Notes: generated by a model not told the origin, from the sequence alone. DNA of 24,231 nucleotides from Bacteroidota bacterium (GCA_023413895.1 JAEZOU010000083.1:1-24231); one strand, 5' to 3'; positions 8,653 to 16,653 are shown, counted from the stretch's first letter. Program-made: numbers and translations.

Positions 8653-10319
8653 TACTTTTTAATCACCTTAAGTATGCCGAATCTCTTTTCACTTTTTGCT
8701 TTAACGATGTAAATGCCAGGAGGTAAAGATGATATATCGAAAGTTAATTGTTGTTGATTTCCTTCTACTTTTGTACTGCTGATTATTCTTCCGCTGATGT
8801 CAAAAAGGTCTGCTTGCGTGATAGGATCTTCAAAACTTTCTAATGTGAAGTTTTGATAGCAAGGATTGGGAAATAGGCTAAAGTTGTTTCTGTTGTAGTT
8901 AGCAATGCTTGTTGAGTCTTCGGAATCACGGTTTTCGAGGTATGCTTGGAAAAAATCTGGAATTCCGTAGCCCATTAGTGAGTCGGGAGTATTGTAAAGG
9001 TGTCCATTTTCGCGAATAATTTGCATAATTTCAGATGAAGTTTTGTGCGGAAGAGCTTGCCATAAGCACGCTGCCATACCCGCAATTACAGGTCCAGACA
9101 AGCTTGTGCCATTATTTTGGCCAATCCATTCACCGTAATTTTCATAGTAAAGTACGCACCAAGTGTCCCAACCCACAGCGCAAACATCAGGTTTTACGCG
9201 CCCGTCTGCACTATAGCCGCGGGAGGAAAATTCGGCAATAATGCTATCTTTGTTGCACGCACCAACTGCAAGTACGTTGAAGGCGTCAGCGGGGCGTCCT
9301 AATTTAACCCATTCACTGTTACCTTCATTTCCAGCGCTGATAACTACTACAATTCCCTTTTCACCAGCAATAGTTGCAGCTCGAGAGGCGATACTCGTAA
9401 CACCGTCGTTGTGCGCTTGTGTAAATTCTGCCTGAGGAAAATCGGGAAAGGTAGTGTATCCTAATGAGGAGTTGATAATATCAGCGCCAATGCTATCGGC
9501 AAATTCAGCACCAGCTGCCCAAAAATCTTCTTCAATAAGTTCTTCAGAAAGAGGGTTCTCAGTGCGAATAAAGTAGAAATTAGCGCGCGGAGCCGACCCA
9601 ATCAATTCACCCTCTAAGGCTAAGCCGATAATAGAGGTTACAGAGGTTCCATGTGAAGAGCCATTATACACTGAGGTTGTGCCTGGAACGTAATCTTTGG
9701 TGCCTAAAAGTCGTCCCGATTGCATAAAATCTTCAAAATATTGAGATTCTGGCAATCCATCCCAACCAGCATCTAAAATGGTAATTAGCATACTATCTCC
9801 TTGGAATCCAGCTTGATGAAGGTATTGTCCATTGTGAACCTGAATCTGCTCAATGCTGTAGCCATAATCATAATCGTTGGTGAGTAACGATTTCTCTTTT
9901 TTTGTAGGAAATTCTTTTCTATATTCTTTTTCATTTCCCAACAAACTGAGGTTGTAGTTGGCAACAGGAATTAAACTATCTACAAATGGAAGTGCTGCAA
10001 TTGCGCTGAAATCATCAGTATAAAGTGAGTATACAACGGCACAATTCATCCATTTTGAAGTAGATAAAATTTGCACGTTTTCAGAAACATGTAATGCTTG
10101 CAGATAATTGGGATTGATAGGAAAATCTTGTTCGGTAATGGGTATGTTAAAGCGCTCGCGTTTGGCAATAGCGCGCGGAGATAGAAACTCTTCTGGTTGC
10201 GTAATACTATAAGGTGTGTTAGTTTTGTCGTGCAAGTAAACTCGATAACAAGTGGGCGTTTGTGCTATAAGATCTATAAAAATTCCTATCAGAAGTATTA
10301 AAATGGATACTTTTCTCAT
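8652..10319 (-). CDS. Subtilisin-like serine protease (S8) with T9SS C-terminal sorting domain
   Basis: 555 residues. A signal peptide (1-20) is followed by a propeptide-like region to about 150, then the S8 catalytic domain with the full triad: D183 (ITILDAGWDG), H223 (SSHGTSV) and S406 (NGTSLSGP), plus oxyanion N331 (SAGNEGN). Residues about 480-555 form a type A sorting domain: FSLFPNPCYQNF, then ADLFDISGRII, ISSLPPGIYIVKA and a basic end (ILKVIKK). That tail sends proteins out through the type IX secretion system, so this should be a surface or secreted protease and implies the cell has T9SS genes elsewhere. It follows waaA by 3 bp and overlaps the S46 gene by one base, so the secreted active protease and the S46 protein are made together. 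Substrate unknown. Confidence 0.94.
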   Translation of the reverse strand: MRKVSILILLIGIFIDLIAQTPTCYRVYLHDKTNTPYSITQPEEFLSPRAIAKRERFNIPITEQDFPINPNYLQALHVSENVQILSTSKWMNCAVVYSLYTDDFSAIAALPFVDSLIPVANYNLSLLGNEKEYRKEFPTKKEKSLLTNDYDYGYSIEQIQVHNGQYLHQAGFQGDSMLITILDAGWDGLPESQYFEDFMQSGRLLGTKDYVPGTTSVYNGSSHGTSVTSIIGLALEGELIGSAPRANFYFIRTENPLSEELIEEDFWAAGAEFADSIGADIINSSLGYTTFPDFPQAEFTQAHNDGVTSIASRAATIAGEKGIVVVISAGNEGNSEWVKLGRPADAFNVLAVGACNKDSIIAEFSSRGYSADGRVKPDVCAVGWDTWCVLYYENYGEWIGQNNGTSLSGPVIAGMAACLWQALPHKTSSEIMQIIRENGHLYNTPDSLMGYGIPDFFQAYLENRDSEDSTSIANYNRNNFSLFPNPCYQNFTLESFEDPITQADLFDISGRIISSTKVEGNQQQLTFDISSLPPGIYIVKAKSEKRFGILKVIKK

Positions 10320-10322
10320 AAA

Positions 10323-11567
10323 TTATAGGTTAATAGTTTTTGATATGTGTTGATATAAAATCTTAGTAGCTCCGAGGTTGGATTGTACAAAATGCTGACA
10401 AATTGAGCAAACTCGTCTATACTCTTCCTCTTTCTGGTCGTAAGTCGAAATTTTACTAAGCATCTGCTTGCTGTCGGTAATGGAAAATGCTCCGCCCGCT
10501 AATACTAACCGTTTTGCTTCATCAAATTTCTGATAGTGAGGACCAAAAAATATTGGAACTCCAAATACAGCAGCTTCTAAAATGTTGTGCAGTCCCGTTT
10601 GGAATGCACCGCCAATATAGGAGATCTCACTATATTGGTATATTTTCTTTAAAATACCTATTTTATTGATAATTAGTATATTGTAGTCTTTTAGCTCTTT
10701 CCCTTCAATTTCTGAATAACAAATAGTTTTCTCCGCAGGAAATAGTTTTTTTATCTGTTCAATATGGCTGTTCTCTATTTCGTGTGGTGCAATAATCATT
10801 TTATAGCTATTTGCCGTTTGTTGATGTACTATCTGAAGTACTTTTTCATCAGGGAGCCACGTGCTACCAGCTACAATCAACTTCTTATCCTGTTTGAATT
10901 GTTCTACAAATTCTATAGGTTCTGCCTCTTCGGCAATACGATAGACTTGGTCAAATCGGGTGTCACCAGCCACAGAAACTTGCGTAATTCCGATGGAATT
11001 GAGGAGTTCTTGAGATTCTATATTTTGCACGAAAATGTGAGTGGCTTGCGCAAGTTTGTTGGAAAACCATGCTCCATATTTTTTGAAGAAGATTTGTTGT
11101 GGCCTATATATTGCTGAAATATAGTAAAATGGAATATTTCTGCGAGAAAGTTCCTGCATATATCCGTACCAATATTCATATTTTACAAATATGGCAGCGA
11201 TGGGTGATAGGGTTTGAAGAAATTTACGTGCTGTACCCGGTGTGTCCATAGGTAGATAGGTGATAAGGTCTGCGCACGTGTCGTTCTTTTTTATTTCATA
11301 TCCAGAAGGAGAGAAGAATGTAACGTGAATAAAAAGTTCGGGATGTTGTTTCCGAATCTGCATAATTAGTGGCTTCCCTTGCTCAAATTCACCTAACGAA
11401 GCACAATGAAACCATACAACCTTTTTTTTCTCTCGATATGTTCCTTTTAAATGAGTAAAAACTCCTTTGCGCCCCTTAATCCATAGTTTTGCCTTGTGGT
11501 TGAAAGGTGCAGCAATGGCTATGCCCAATCTGTAAATTGTAGTGAAAAGGAAATATAAAAATTTCAT
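10323..11567 (-). CDS. waaA: 3-deoxy-D-manno-octulosonic acid (Kdo) transferase
   Basis: 414 residues. WaaA (KdtA) moves Kdo from CMP-Kdo to the lipid A precursor, the first inner-core step of lipopolysaccharide synthesis, at the cytoplasmic face of the inner membrane. The N-terminal hydrophobic anchor (FLYFLFTTIYRLGIAIAAPF) is followed by WFHCASLGEFEQGKPL, where E60 matches the catalytic Glu of the family. The second GT-B domain has VAGSTWLPDEK and GGAFQTGLHNILEAAVFG, the donor-binding signature. Length is normal. Gaps are 3 bp on each side (to the outer-membrane protein gene and to the subtilase), so it sits inside the envelope operon. How many Kdo units it adds cannot be read from sequence. 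Confidence 0.95.
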   Translation of the reverse strand: MKFLYFLFTTIYRLGIAIAAPFNHKAKLWIKGRKGVFTHLKGTYREKKKVVWFHCASLGEFEQGKPLIMQIRKQHPELFIHVTFFSPSGYEIKKNDTCADLITYLPMDTPGTARKFLQTLSPIAAIFVKYEYWYGYMQELSRRNIPFYYISAIYRPQQIFFKKYGAWFSNKLAQATHIFVQNIESQELLNSIGITQVSVAGDTRFDQVYRIAEEAEPIEFVEQFKQDKKLIVAGSTWLPDEKVLQIVHQQTANSYKMIIAPHEIENSHIEQIKKLFPAEKTICYSEIEGKELKDYNILIINKIGILKKIYQYSEISYIGGAFQTGLHNILEAAVFGVPIFFGPHYQKFDEAKRLVLAGGAFSITDSKQMLSKISTYDQKEEEYRRVCSICQHFVQSNLGATKILYQHISKTINL

Positions 11568-11570
11568 CTG

Positions 11571-12386
11571 TTAGTTAGTGTATAAAGTAGTGGTTAATTT
11601 CTTTTCATATAGAGGAATATTCCAACCGATTTTAAAACTGATAAGCCCCGAGAATTTACGAGGAAGTGCATCGGTGGGGCCTAAAACGAAAACATAGTTG
11701 CGGTTAGGTTTGGTCCACATCTCTGTAATTTCAACTCCCGCATAGAAACTTACTACGCGTTTATGTCGCATAAAAGTGTAACCAATAAATTGAGACATGC
11801 AGAAGCCGCCTGAACGTTGATCGTAACCTTTTCTATAGGTGTGTTGTTCAATTTGATGCGTAAGGTTATCTGGGTCAGTGATATGAATTTTGTGTCCAAA
11901 ATATCCGAAGTTGTTCTGAATCCAAATTCCAGAATTTTTCCAACGAGAAATAGGAATAATCTTTCCTAAACCAGCACCAAAACTCCAATATCTTCCTTCA
12001 GGATAGATGGTGGCTTTCATTCCGTTTCCATCAATAATGTCACCATTACTATTAATCATATCTCCGAAAATCTCTTCGGGATCACATTTTAAATCGGAGC
12101 CAAACATATAGTTGAAGTAGGCGTCAAAGGTCCAATTAGAGGCAGTTTTTAACACAACATTTGCGCCAATGTTTAGGTTGTGCTTGAATGTGGTTGCTAA
12201 ATAACCTTTCCCAAATGGAATTTGATAGGAGAAGTTTGCGCTTGCCCATACCATCGTAGTCGAGGTATCTACATAGTTGGAGTCAAGAATTACTTTGCCA
12301 GTGTAAGGGTTAACTCGTTGTGCTAAAGCACTAAAAGATAAAAATATGATAAAGGCTGATATGATAAAATATTTTCTTTCTTTCAT
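11571..12386 (-). CDS. Putative outer-membrane protein of unknown function
   Basis: I do not recognise the family. From the ATG at 12386 the protein has 271 residues and starts with a clean signal peptide (MKERKYFIISAFIIFLSF then SALAQ). An in-frame upstream ATG at 12452 exists, but it would put 22 extra residues before the signal peptide and lies upstream of the candidate promoter, so 12386 is preferred. The mature part alternates polar and aromatic/hydrophobic residues with many Gly, Tyr and Trp (MVWASANFSYQIPFGKGYL, YWSFGAGLGKIIPI, VSFYAGVEITEMW, SGLISFKIGWNIPL), and the strands end in aromatic residues; this is the pattern of an outer-membrane beta-barrel. It is the first gene of the run that continues into waaA 3 bp downstream, so a role in envelope assembly is plausible but unproven. 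Confidence 0.75.
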   Translation of the reverse strand: MKERKYFIISAFIIFLSFSALAQRVNPYTGKVILDSNYVDTSTTMVWASANFSYQIPFGKGYLATTFKHNLNIGANVVLKTASNWTFDAYFNYMFGSDLKCDPEEIFGDMINSNGDIIDGNGMKATIYPEGRYWSFGAGLGKIIPISRWKNSGIWIQNNFGYFGHKIHITDPDNLTHQIEQHTYRKGYDQRSGGFCMSQFIGYTFMRHKRVVSFYAGVEITEMWTKPNRNYVFVLGPTDALPRKFSGLISFKIGWNIPLYEKKLTTTLYTN

Positions 12387-12423
12387 ACGTATTTTCAAAT
12401 TTAAGTCTTCACTAATCAAACGG

Positions 12424-12431
12424 CAAAGATA
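12424..12431 (-). promoter_or_regulatory. Candidate -7 element (TATCTTTG) for the envelope operon
   Basis: TATCTTTG on the minus strand matches TAnnTTTG and lies 37 bases upstream of the ATG at 12386. It is the only good match ahead of the first gene of the seven-gene run. No convincing -33 TTTG is seen. Confidence 0.55.
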
Positions 12432-12507
12432 TAAAATTATTGAACTTATCACCCTGTTTTTTGCGTAAAATTCTCTCTTTTTTTACCTTTTTATTCTTAA
12501 AAATATC

Positions 12508-12515
12508 TATTTTTG
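12508..12515 (+). promoter_or_regulatory. Candidate -7 element (TATTTTTG) for the BASS transporter
   Basis: TATTTTTG on the plus strand matches TAnnTTTG and lies 61 bases before the preferred ATG at 12577. It faces away from the envelope operon promoter, so the two form a divergent pair about 80 bases apart. The surroundings are very T-rich, so chance matching is a real risk. Confidence 0.4.
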
Positions 12516-12576
12516 TTTTCTCAATTTTTTTCTCTTTTTTCTGTAGTGTTTTTATCCTAAATATTTGATTGCACGA

Positions 12577-13473
12577 ATGAAACATCTTAGAACTTATATT
12601 CTTCCAATTGCCATAATTTTGGGCTTTATCTTCCATAATTTGTGTGATATATTGAAGGTTTTTCTCCCTTATTTGATATTTCTAATTTTATTTCTCAATT
12701 TTGTGGCTGTTGATATTCGTAAAATGCGTTTTAGAACCCTCTATATCTGGTTACTGCTTTTTCAAGTTGGTGTAAGCGTAACCGCTTATTGTATTTGTAG
12801 TTGGCTTCATCTGTCTGAAATTATCTCTCACGGAGTTCTTATGGGCGTGATCTGCCCTGTGGCTGCTTCCGTGGTCGTTGTGGCTTGTTTGTTGGGTGCC
12901 AATCGAGAAACTGTAACCTCTTATACAATTATCGATAATATGGTGCTATCCCTGTTGATTCCACTAATTTTTTCTTTTGTCGGACATAATAATTCTATTC
13001 CATTTTCACAGTCGTTTCTAATCATTATTTCGCGCGTGGGTACGGTTATCGGTCTGCCTTTTGTTATAGCTCTCGTTCTACATTTTCTGATGCCAAATCT
13101 AAAGCAACAATTGGCTAAATTTTCGAGTTCTACTTTCTATATCTGGGCAGTGGCATTTTTTATCACAATTGGTCAAACTATTGGCTATCTTTTTGAGCAC
13201 GGAAAAGGAAATGAATGGAATGTTTTTGCATTGGCAATGATTTCTCTATTTTTCTGTGTATTACAGTTTTATATTGGTAAAAAATTGGGAAGGCGATATG
13301 GTGATGTGGTAGCTGGTGCACAACTGATGGGACAAAAAAATACGGCAATGGGTATCTGGATTGCAAACACATTTCTCAATCCTTTAGCATCACTTTTTTT
13401 GGCGTTTTATTCAATATGGCAAAACCTTTTTAATAGTTGGCAAATTTATCGTCACGATAAGATGATGAGGTAG
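12577..13473 (+). CDS. BASS-family (bile acid:sodium symporter-like) transporter
   Basis: 298 residues, almost entirely hydrophobic, with about nine or ten membrane spans and no signal peptide beyond the first span. The late motif MGQKNTAMGIWIANTFLNPLASLF matches the crossover region of the BASS/SBF fold (GQxN followed by NPL), and HGVLMGVICPVAAS fits the matching crossover of the first repeat. BASS members move organic anions with sodium; the substrate is unknown. An in-frame TTG at 12565 adds four residues, but the ATG at 12577 is the more ordinary start. The gene stands alone, divergent from the envelope operon and convergent with xerD, with the GC-rich repeat after its stop. Family call probable, substrate open. 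Confidence 0.75.
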   Translation: MKHLRTYILPIAIILGFIFHNLCDILKVFLPYLIFLILFLNFVAVDIRKMRFRTLYIWLLLFQVGVSVTAYCICSWLHLSEIISHGVLMGVICPVAASVVVVACLLGANRETVTSYTIIDNMVLSLLIPLIFSFVGHNNSIPFSQSFLIIISRVGTVIGLPFVIALVLHFLMPNLKQQLAKFSSSTFYIWAVAFFITIGQTIGYLFEHGKGNEWNVFALAMISLFFCVLQFYIGKKLGRRYGDVVAGAQLMGQKNTAMGIWIANTFLNPLASLFLAFYSIWQNLFNSWQIYRHDKMMR

Positions 13474-13483
13474 TTTTTTATTT

Positions 13484-13659
13484 GGGCGTGCCGGCTCTTT
13501 CCATCGCACAATGCCGCCCGCACGCCGTCGGGCTTTCCGCTCAAATTTCGCGCCTCAAATTCTCCCTTCAATCTCTTCCTATGTTCCAAATTTTAATACT
13601 TAAGTTATTAGTTGAAACTATCAAATCGGCGCTCATAACCGCTGCAATCCCTCACGCGT
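13484..13659. repeat. GC-rich intergenic repeat-like element
   Basis: This non-coding block between two convergent genes is much richer in G+C than its surroundings. It has GGGCGTGCCGGC at the left, then GCACGCCGTCGGGCTTTCCGCTC (13520-13542) in two parts, an AT-rich middle, and CGCTGCAATCCCTCACGCG at the right (about 13640-13658). From memory, the order GGGCGTGCC / CGGGCTTTCCGCT / CAATCCCT-ACGCG is that of a degenerate element scattered between genes in many Bacteroidota. Arms 13485-13495 and 13513-13526 can pair (GGCGTGC with GCACGCC, CGGC with GCCG, a 3-base bulge), so it may also end transcription from both sides. I see no ORF or tRNA in it. Confidence 0.6.
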
Positions 13660-13708
13660 AACGAGTTGCAAAAGCTTTCCCGCATTGCACAATCGTATGC
13701 TGCAGATG

Positions 13709-14614
13709 CTAATACCTCGGATGATGTAGTGCTATTGTACTACGCAGATAGTCGTGGTCTAAATGTGTGTAAATTTCTGTGGTTGTAATGCTTTCGTGTC
13801 CTAGCATATCTTGCACTGCGCGTAGGTCTGCTCCACCTTCAATGAGATGTGTGGCAAAAGAGTGGCGCAAGGTGTGTGGACTGATATTTTTTTCAATTCC
13901 TGCTAAAAATGCTAATTGTTTGATAATGATGAATATCATCTCTCGTGTAAGTGCGCTTCCTCTTCTATTCAGAAATAGTATTCCCTCCATCCCTTTCTTG
14001 ATTTTTATTTTTGTTCGGCTACCTTCAAGGTATGCCATTACAGCATCTATCGCTGTTTGCCCAATAGGAATTAAGCGCTCCTTGTCTCCTTTACCAATTA
14101 CTCTTACATAATTTTCTTCAAAATGTAGTTGCGAAATTTTTAGTTCTATGACTTCGCTTACACGTAAACCACAACCATACATAATCTCTACAATTGCTTT
14201 GTTACGCTCCCCTTCTGCTTTCGATAAATCTATCTGAGCTATCAGCTTTTCAATCTCTGGAACACTCAGTACTTCAGGAAGTTTCTTGCTAATTTTGGGC
14301 AATTCGATTAATTGAGTAGGGTCTTCAGTTATCAACTTTTCATATACTAAATATTTATAGAATGAGCGCAACGCCGAAATTTCTCGAGCTTGCGAACGCG
14401 CCTGAATACCTGCAGTATATAGAAAGTTTATATAGGTTTGTATAGTTTGAAATTTTACTTCTAATAATTCTTTGTCTATCAGATTTTTGTCTTCAATACC
14501 AGGAAGTAAAAAGTTTGTAAATTGTTGTATATCACTAATGTACGCTTCAATGGTATTTGTCGAAAGCGATTTTTCGATATATATATATTGTTGGTATTGC
14601 TCAATAAGAGACAT
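13709..14614 (-). CDS. xerD: Tyrosine recombinase XerD/XerC type
   Basis: 301 residues, the usual length. Xer recombinases resolve chromosome dimers at dif during division. Residues 1-105 are the SAM-like DNA-binding N-domain. The catalytic set is complete: R151 (CGLRVSEV), K175 (IGKGDKER), H247-T-L-R250 (SPHTLRHSFATHL), H273 (MLGHESITTTEIYTH) and nucleophile Y282. The gene follows the TetR-family gene by 6 bp, with AGGAAAAG just before its ATG, so it looks like the last gene of the ftsQAZ transcript. Bacteroidota chromosomes usually also have a second Xer protein; whether this one is the XerC or XerD partner is not certain from sequence alone. Nothing suggests a mobile-element integrase. Confidence 0.9.
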   Translation of the reverse strand: MSLIEQYQQYIYIEKSLSTNTIEAYISDIQQFTNFLLPGIEDKNLIDKELLEVKFQTIQTYINFLYTAGIQARSQAREISALRSFYKYLVYEKLITEDPTQLIELPKISKKLPEVLSVPEIEKLIAQIDLSKAEGERNKAIVEIMYGCGLRVSEVIELKISQLHFEENYVRVIGKGDKERLIPIGQTAIDAVMAYLEGSRTKIKIKKGMEGILFLNRRGSALTREMIFIIIKQLAFLAGIEKNISPHTLRHSFATHLIEGGADLRAVQDMLGHESITTTEIYTHLDHDYLRSTIALHHPRY

Positions 14615-14620
14615 CTTTTC

Positions 14621-15172
14621 CTATTTAAAAAATGCGACTAAATCGATCTCTTCGATTGCTTTAATTCCTGTTTCGGTTAATATGGGAGCGATTAGGTAAT
14701 AAAAGAAACGACTTTCTATCTTTTTACTTACTAATATAGTGTTCGTAAGTGTGTAAATAAAATAGTTTAGATATTCGTCGCTGCTGCCTTCTTCTTTGAA
14801 GTATTTTGTTGTAATTCCTGCTTCTATAATGGCAAATATAGTTTCTTTTATGGCGTAAATTTCGTTGTTTTCAATAGCTTTTTGGTAAAAATGTTCTGCT
14901 TCTTTTTTATGTAGGTTGAGTTCGTGAATAAAAAGAAGTAGGTTTTCTATAGAGTTATTGGTATAAGGTTGTTTTTCTACACTTTTTTTGGATATCTCCT
15001 CCAACCAATATTGTATAGCGGCAGTTTCAATTCCATTTCGTGATTGATATCGATTGTAAAGTGTTGCTGGGACTACGCCAATATGTAAAGCTATCTCCTC
15101 AATGGAGTTTTCGAAACCCTCCTTGAGGAGATAATTATATAGAGTTTTTATTTTTTCCTTTTTTGAGGACAC
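14621..15172 (-). CDS. TetR-family transcriptional regulator
   Basis: 183 residues. The N-terminus has a TetR-type helix-turn-helix (residues about 23-45: SIEEIALHIGVVPATLYNRYQS), with LYNRY in place of the common LYYHF/LYRHF recognition helix. The rest is all-helical and not similar to a known ligand-binding subtype. The start is a GTG at 15172: there is no other Met in the protein, and GGGAGGTG sits 8 bases before it, a strong ribosome site. The gene lies 20 bp after the ftsZ stop and 6 bp before xerD with no terminator, so it should be co-expressed with division genes. It may regulate its own operon. A direct role at the septum, as with the TetR-fold SlmA of gamma-proteobacteria, is only speculation. 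Confidence 0.8.
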   Translation of the reverse strand: MSSKKEKIKTLYNYLLKEGFENSIEEIALHIGVVPATLYNRYQSRNGIETAAIQYWLEEISKKSVEKQPYTNNSIENLLLFIHELNLHKKEAEHFYQKAIENNEIYAIKETIFAIIEAGITTKYFKEEGSSDEYLNYFIYTLTNTILVSKKIESRFFYYLIAPILTETGIKAIEEIDLVAFFK

Positions 15173-15178
15173 AAACTA

Positions 15179-15186
15179 CACCTCCC
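15179..15186 (-). promoter_or_regulatory. Strong Shine-Dalgarno deciding the GTG start of the TetR gene
   Basis: GGGAGGTG lies inside the 20-bp gap between ftsZ and the TetR-family gene, with 8 bases between GGAGG and the GTG. Most genes in this window show no such site, so it fixes this start and marks unusually firm initiation. Confidence 0.75.
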
Positions 15187-15192
15187 GTTTGA

Positions 15193-16653
15193 TTAGTCTG
15201 CTAAAGAACCACCAAATAGCATACTGCTATCATCTGCAGAACTTGACATAGAAATTTGATAAACATCTTTAGGTTCGCAAGTTATTACGTGAGAAGATTG
15301 TGCTCTTGTATTTGCTCTTGTATTAGAGATAGCTGGAGTTTTTAGAAATGTTGCAAAATCATCGTCGTTATCAAAAAGAGCATCAAGGTCTTTAGTTTGA
15401 TGAATTTCTTCGACGGGTTGTACCTCTTGAGGTTCAAATGTAGTGAACTCTGTTTCAGTAGTAGGGTTTGGTTGGTAAACGTCAGTAGGTTGCTCTTCTT
15501 CAATAGTTGTGGTGTCCATTGCGGGTTGATGTGCTTCTACTTCAAATTTACTATCAATAACCTCTACGCCAGCGACAGGTCCATTGTTGATGATAATGTT
15601 GGTGTTAATTTCTGGAGCGATATTTTCAACTACCTCTTGAGTTTGTGTGGCTGTAATGTCGGTAGTTTTAACCTGCTCTGTATTCGCTTCGTAATCGGTA
15701 ATGATAACCGATAGTTTTACTTTATCGCCCAAAGCAGGATCTTCGGTTCGACCCCAAATAAGCTCAACGTCTTTGCTAAGTAATTCGTCAAATTTATCAG
15801 CAAGATCGCCAAGTTCGCTCATTTTTGCAGGTCTATCAGGACCATAACTGATGCAGAACAAGAATTTGCGTGCATTAGCCACTTTGTCTTGAGCTAATAA
15901 TGGACAGTCGAATGCTTCGGTAAATACCTCTTCCATACGATTTTCGGAGTTAGATTCTCCAATTCCCATCATTGCGGCACCACTGCCTTGAAGAATTGTT
16001 TTAATATCGTTAAAGTCGATGTTTTGTTCCAAATTAACGGTGATAAGTTCTGCAATACATTTTACAGCAGTTTTAAGAACATTATCAACGCGGAGATAAG
16101 CTGTAGGAATATCATCGTCAGGATAAAATTTCAAGATATTTTGATTGTTCACCACGATAATAGAGTCAACATACTTCTTGAGTTCTGCAATTCCGTTTTC
16201 TGCGCGCTCTAACATCTTTCTACCTTCCCAAGTGTATGGTGATGTGACCACTCCAACGGTGAGAATGCCCATTTCTTTAGCAACTTTAGCAATAACTGGA
16301 GTCGCTCCTGTACCTGTGCCTTTTCCCATTCCTGCAGTGATAAACAACATTTTAGTGTCGTCACCAATCAATTTCTTAATATCATCAATGCTATCTTCTG
16401 CATATTGACAAGCAACTTCAGGTTTTGCGCCAGCACCTAATCCAGTTTTTCCCAATACTAATTTGTTAGGAACAGGATTAGAGTCCAATGCTTTTTTGTC
16501 TGTGTTGCAGATTAAAAAATCTACACCAACAATTCCTTCTGTGTACATCGATTTTACGGCATTTCCGCCTGCACCGCCAACACCAATAACCTTAATGCTG
16601 CAGATGTCTGTTTGTGTACCATAATTTGGACTGAAGTTGGTAAGTTCTCTCAT
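15193..16653 (-). CDS. ftsZ: Cell division GTPase FtsZ
   Basis: 486 residues. FtsZ polymerises into the ring that directs septum formation at mid-cell. The GTPase core has the G1 region IGVGGAGGNAV (23-33), NTDKKAL (50-56), the tubulin signature as GMGKGTGTGATP (108-119) and the T7 synergy loop NIDFNDIK with D213 and D216. In the signature, the residue at 111 is Lys where nearly all FtsZ have Gly. After about residue 325 comes a long acidic, Thr/Glu/Gln-rich linker, then DLDALFDNDDDFATFLKTP, which could be the conserved peptide that contacts FtsA, and a Ser-rich tail ending in FGGSLAD. The gene follows ftsA after 62 bp and precedes the TetR gene by 20 bp. Confidence 0.96.
   Translation of the reverse strand: MRELTNFSPNYGTQTDICSIKVIGVGGAGGNAVKSMYTEGIVGVDFLICNTDKKALDSNPVPNKLVLGKTGLGAGAKPEVACQYAEDSIDDIKKLIGDDTKMLFITAGMGKGTGTGATPVIAKVAKEMGILTVGVVTSPYTWEGRKMLERAENGIAELKKYVDSIIVVNNQNILKFYPDDDIPTAYLRVDNVLKTAVKCIAELITVNLEQNIDFNDIKTILQGSGAAMMGIGESNSENRMEEVFTEAFDCPLLAQDKVANARKFLFCISYGPDRPAKMSELGDLADKFDELLSKDVELIWGRTEDPALGDKVKLSVIITDYEANTEQVKTTDITATQTQEVVENIAPEINTNIIINNGPVAGVEVIDSKFEVEAHQPAMDTTTIEEEQPTDVYQPNPTTETEFTTFEPQEVQPVEEIHQTKDLDALFDNDDDFATFLKTPAISNTRANTRAQSSHVITCEPKDVYQISMSSSADDSSMLFGGSLAD

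Noticed and set aside
12387..12452. Longer N-terminus for the outer-membrane protein (ATG at 12452)
   Set aside because: It would place 22 residues before a clean signal peptide and begin upstream of the candidate -7 element.
13474..13708. tRNA, small RNA gene or short ORF in the GC-rich gap
   Set aside because: No cloverleaf, no CCA-type end and no frame with coding character; the block fits an intergenic repeat better.
13709..14614. Integrase of a mobile element
   Set aside because: Length, motif set and linkage to ftsQAZ match a housekeeping Xer recombinase; no att-like duplications or cargo genes are seen.
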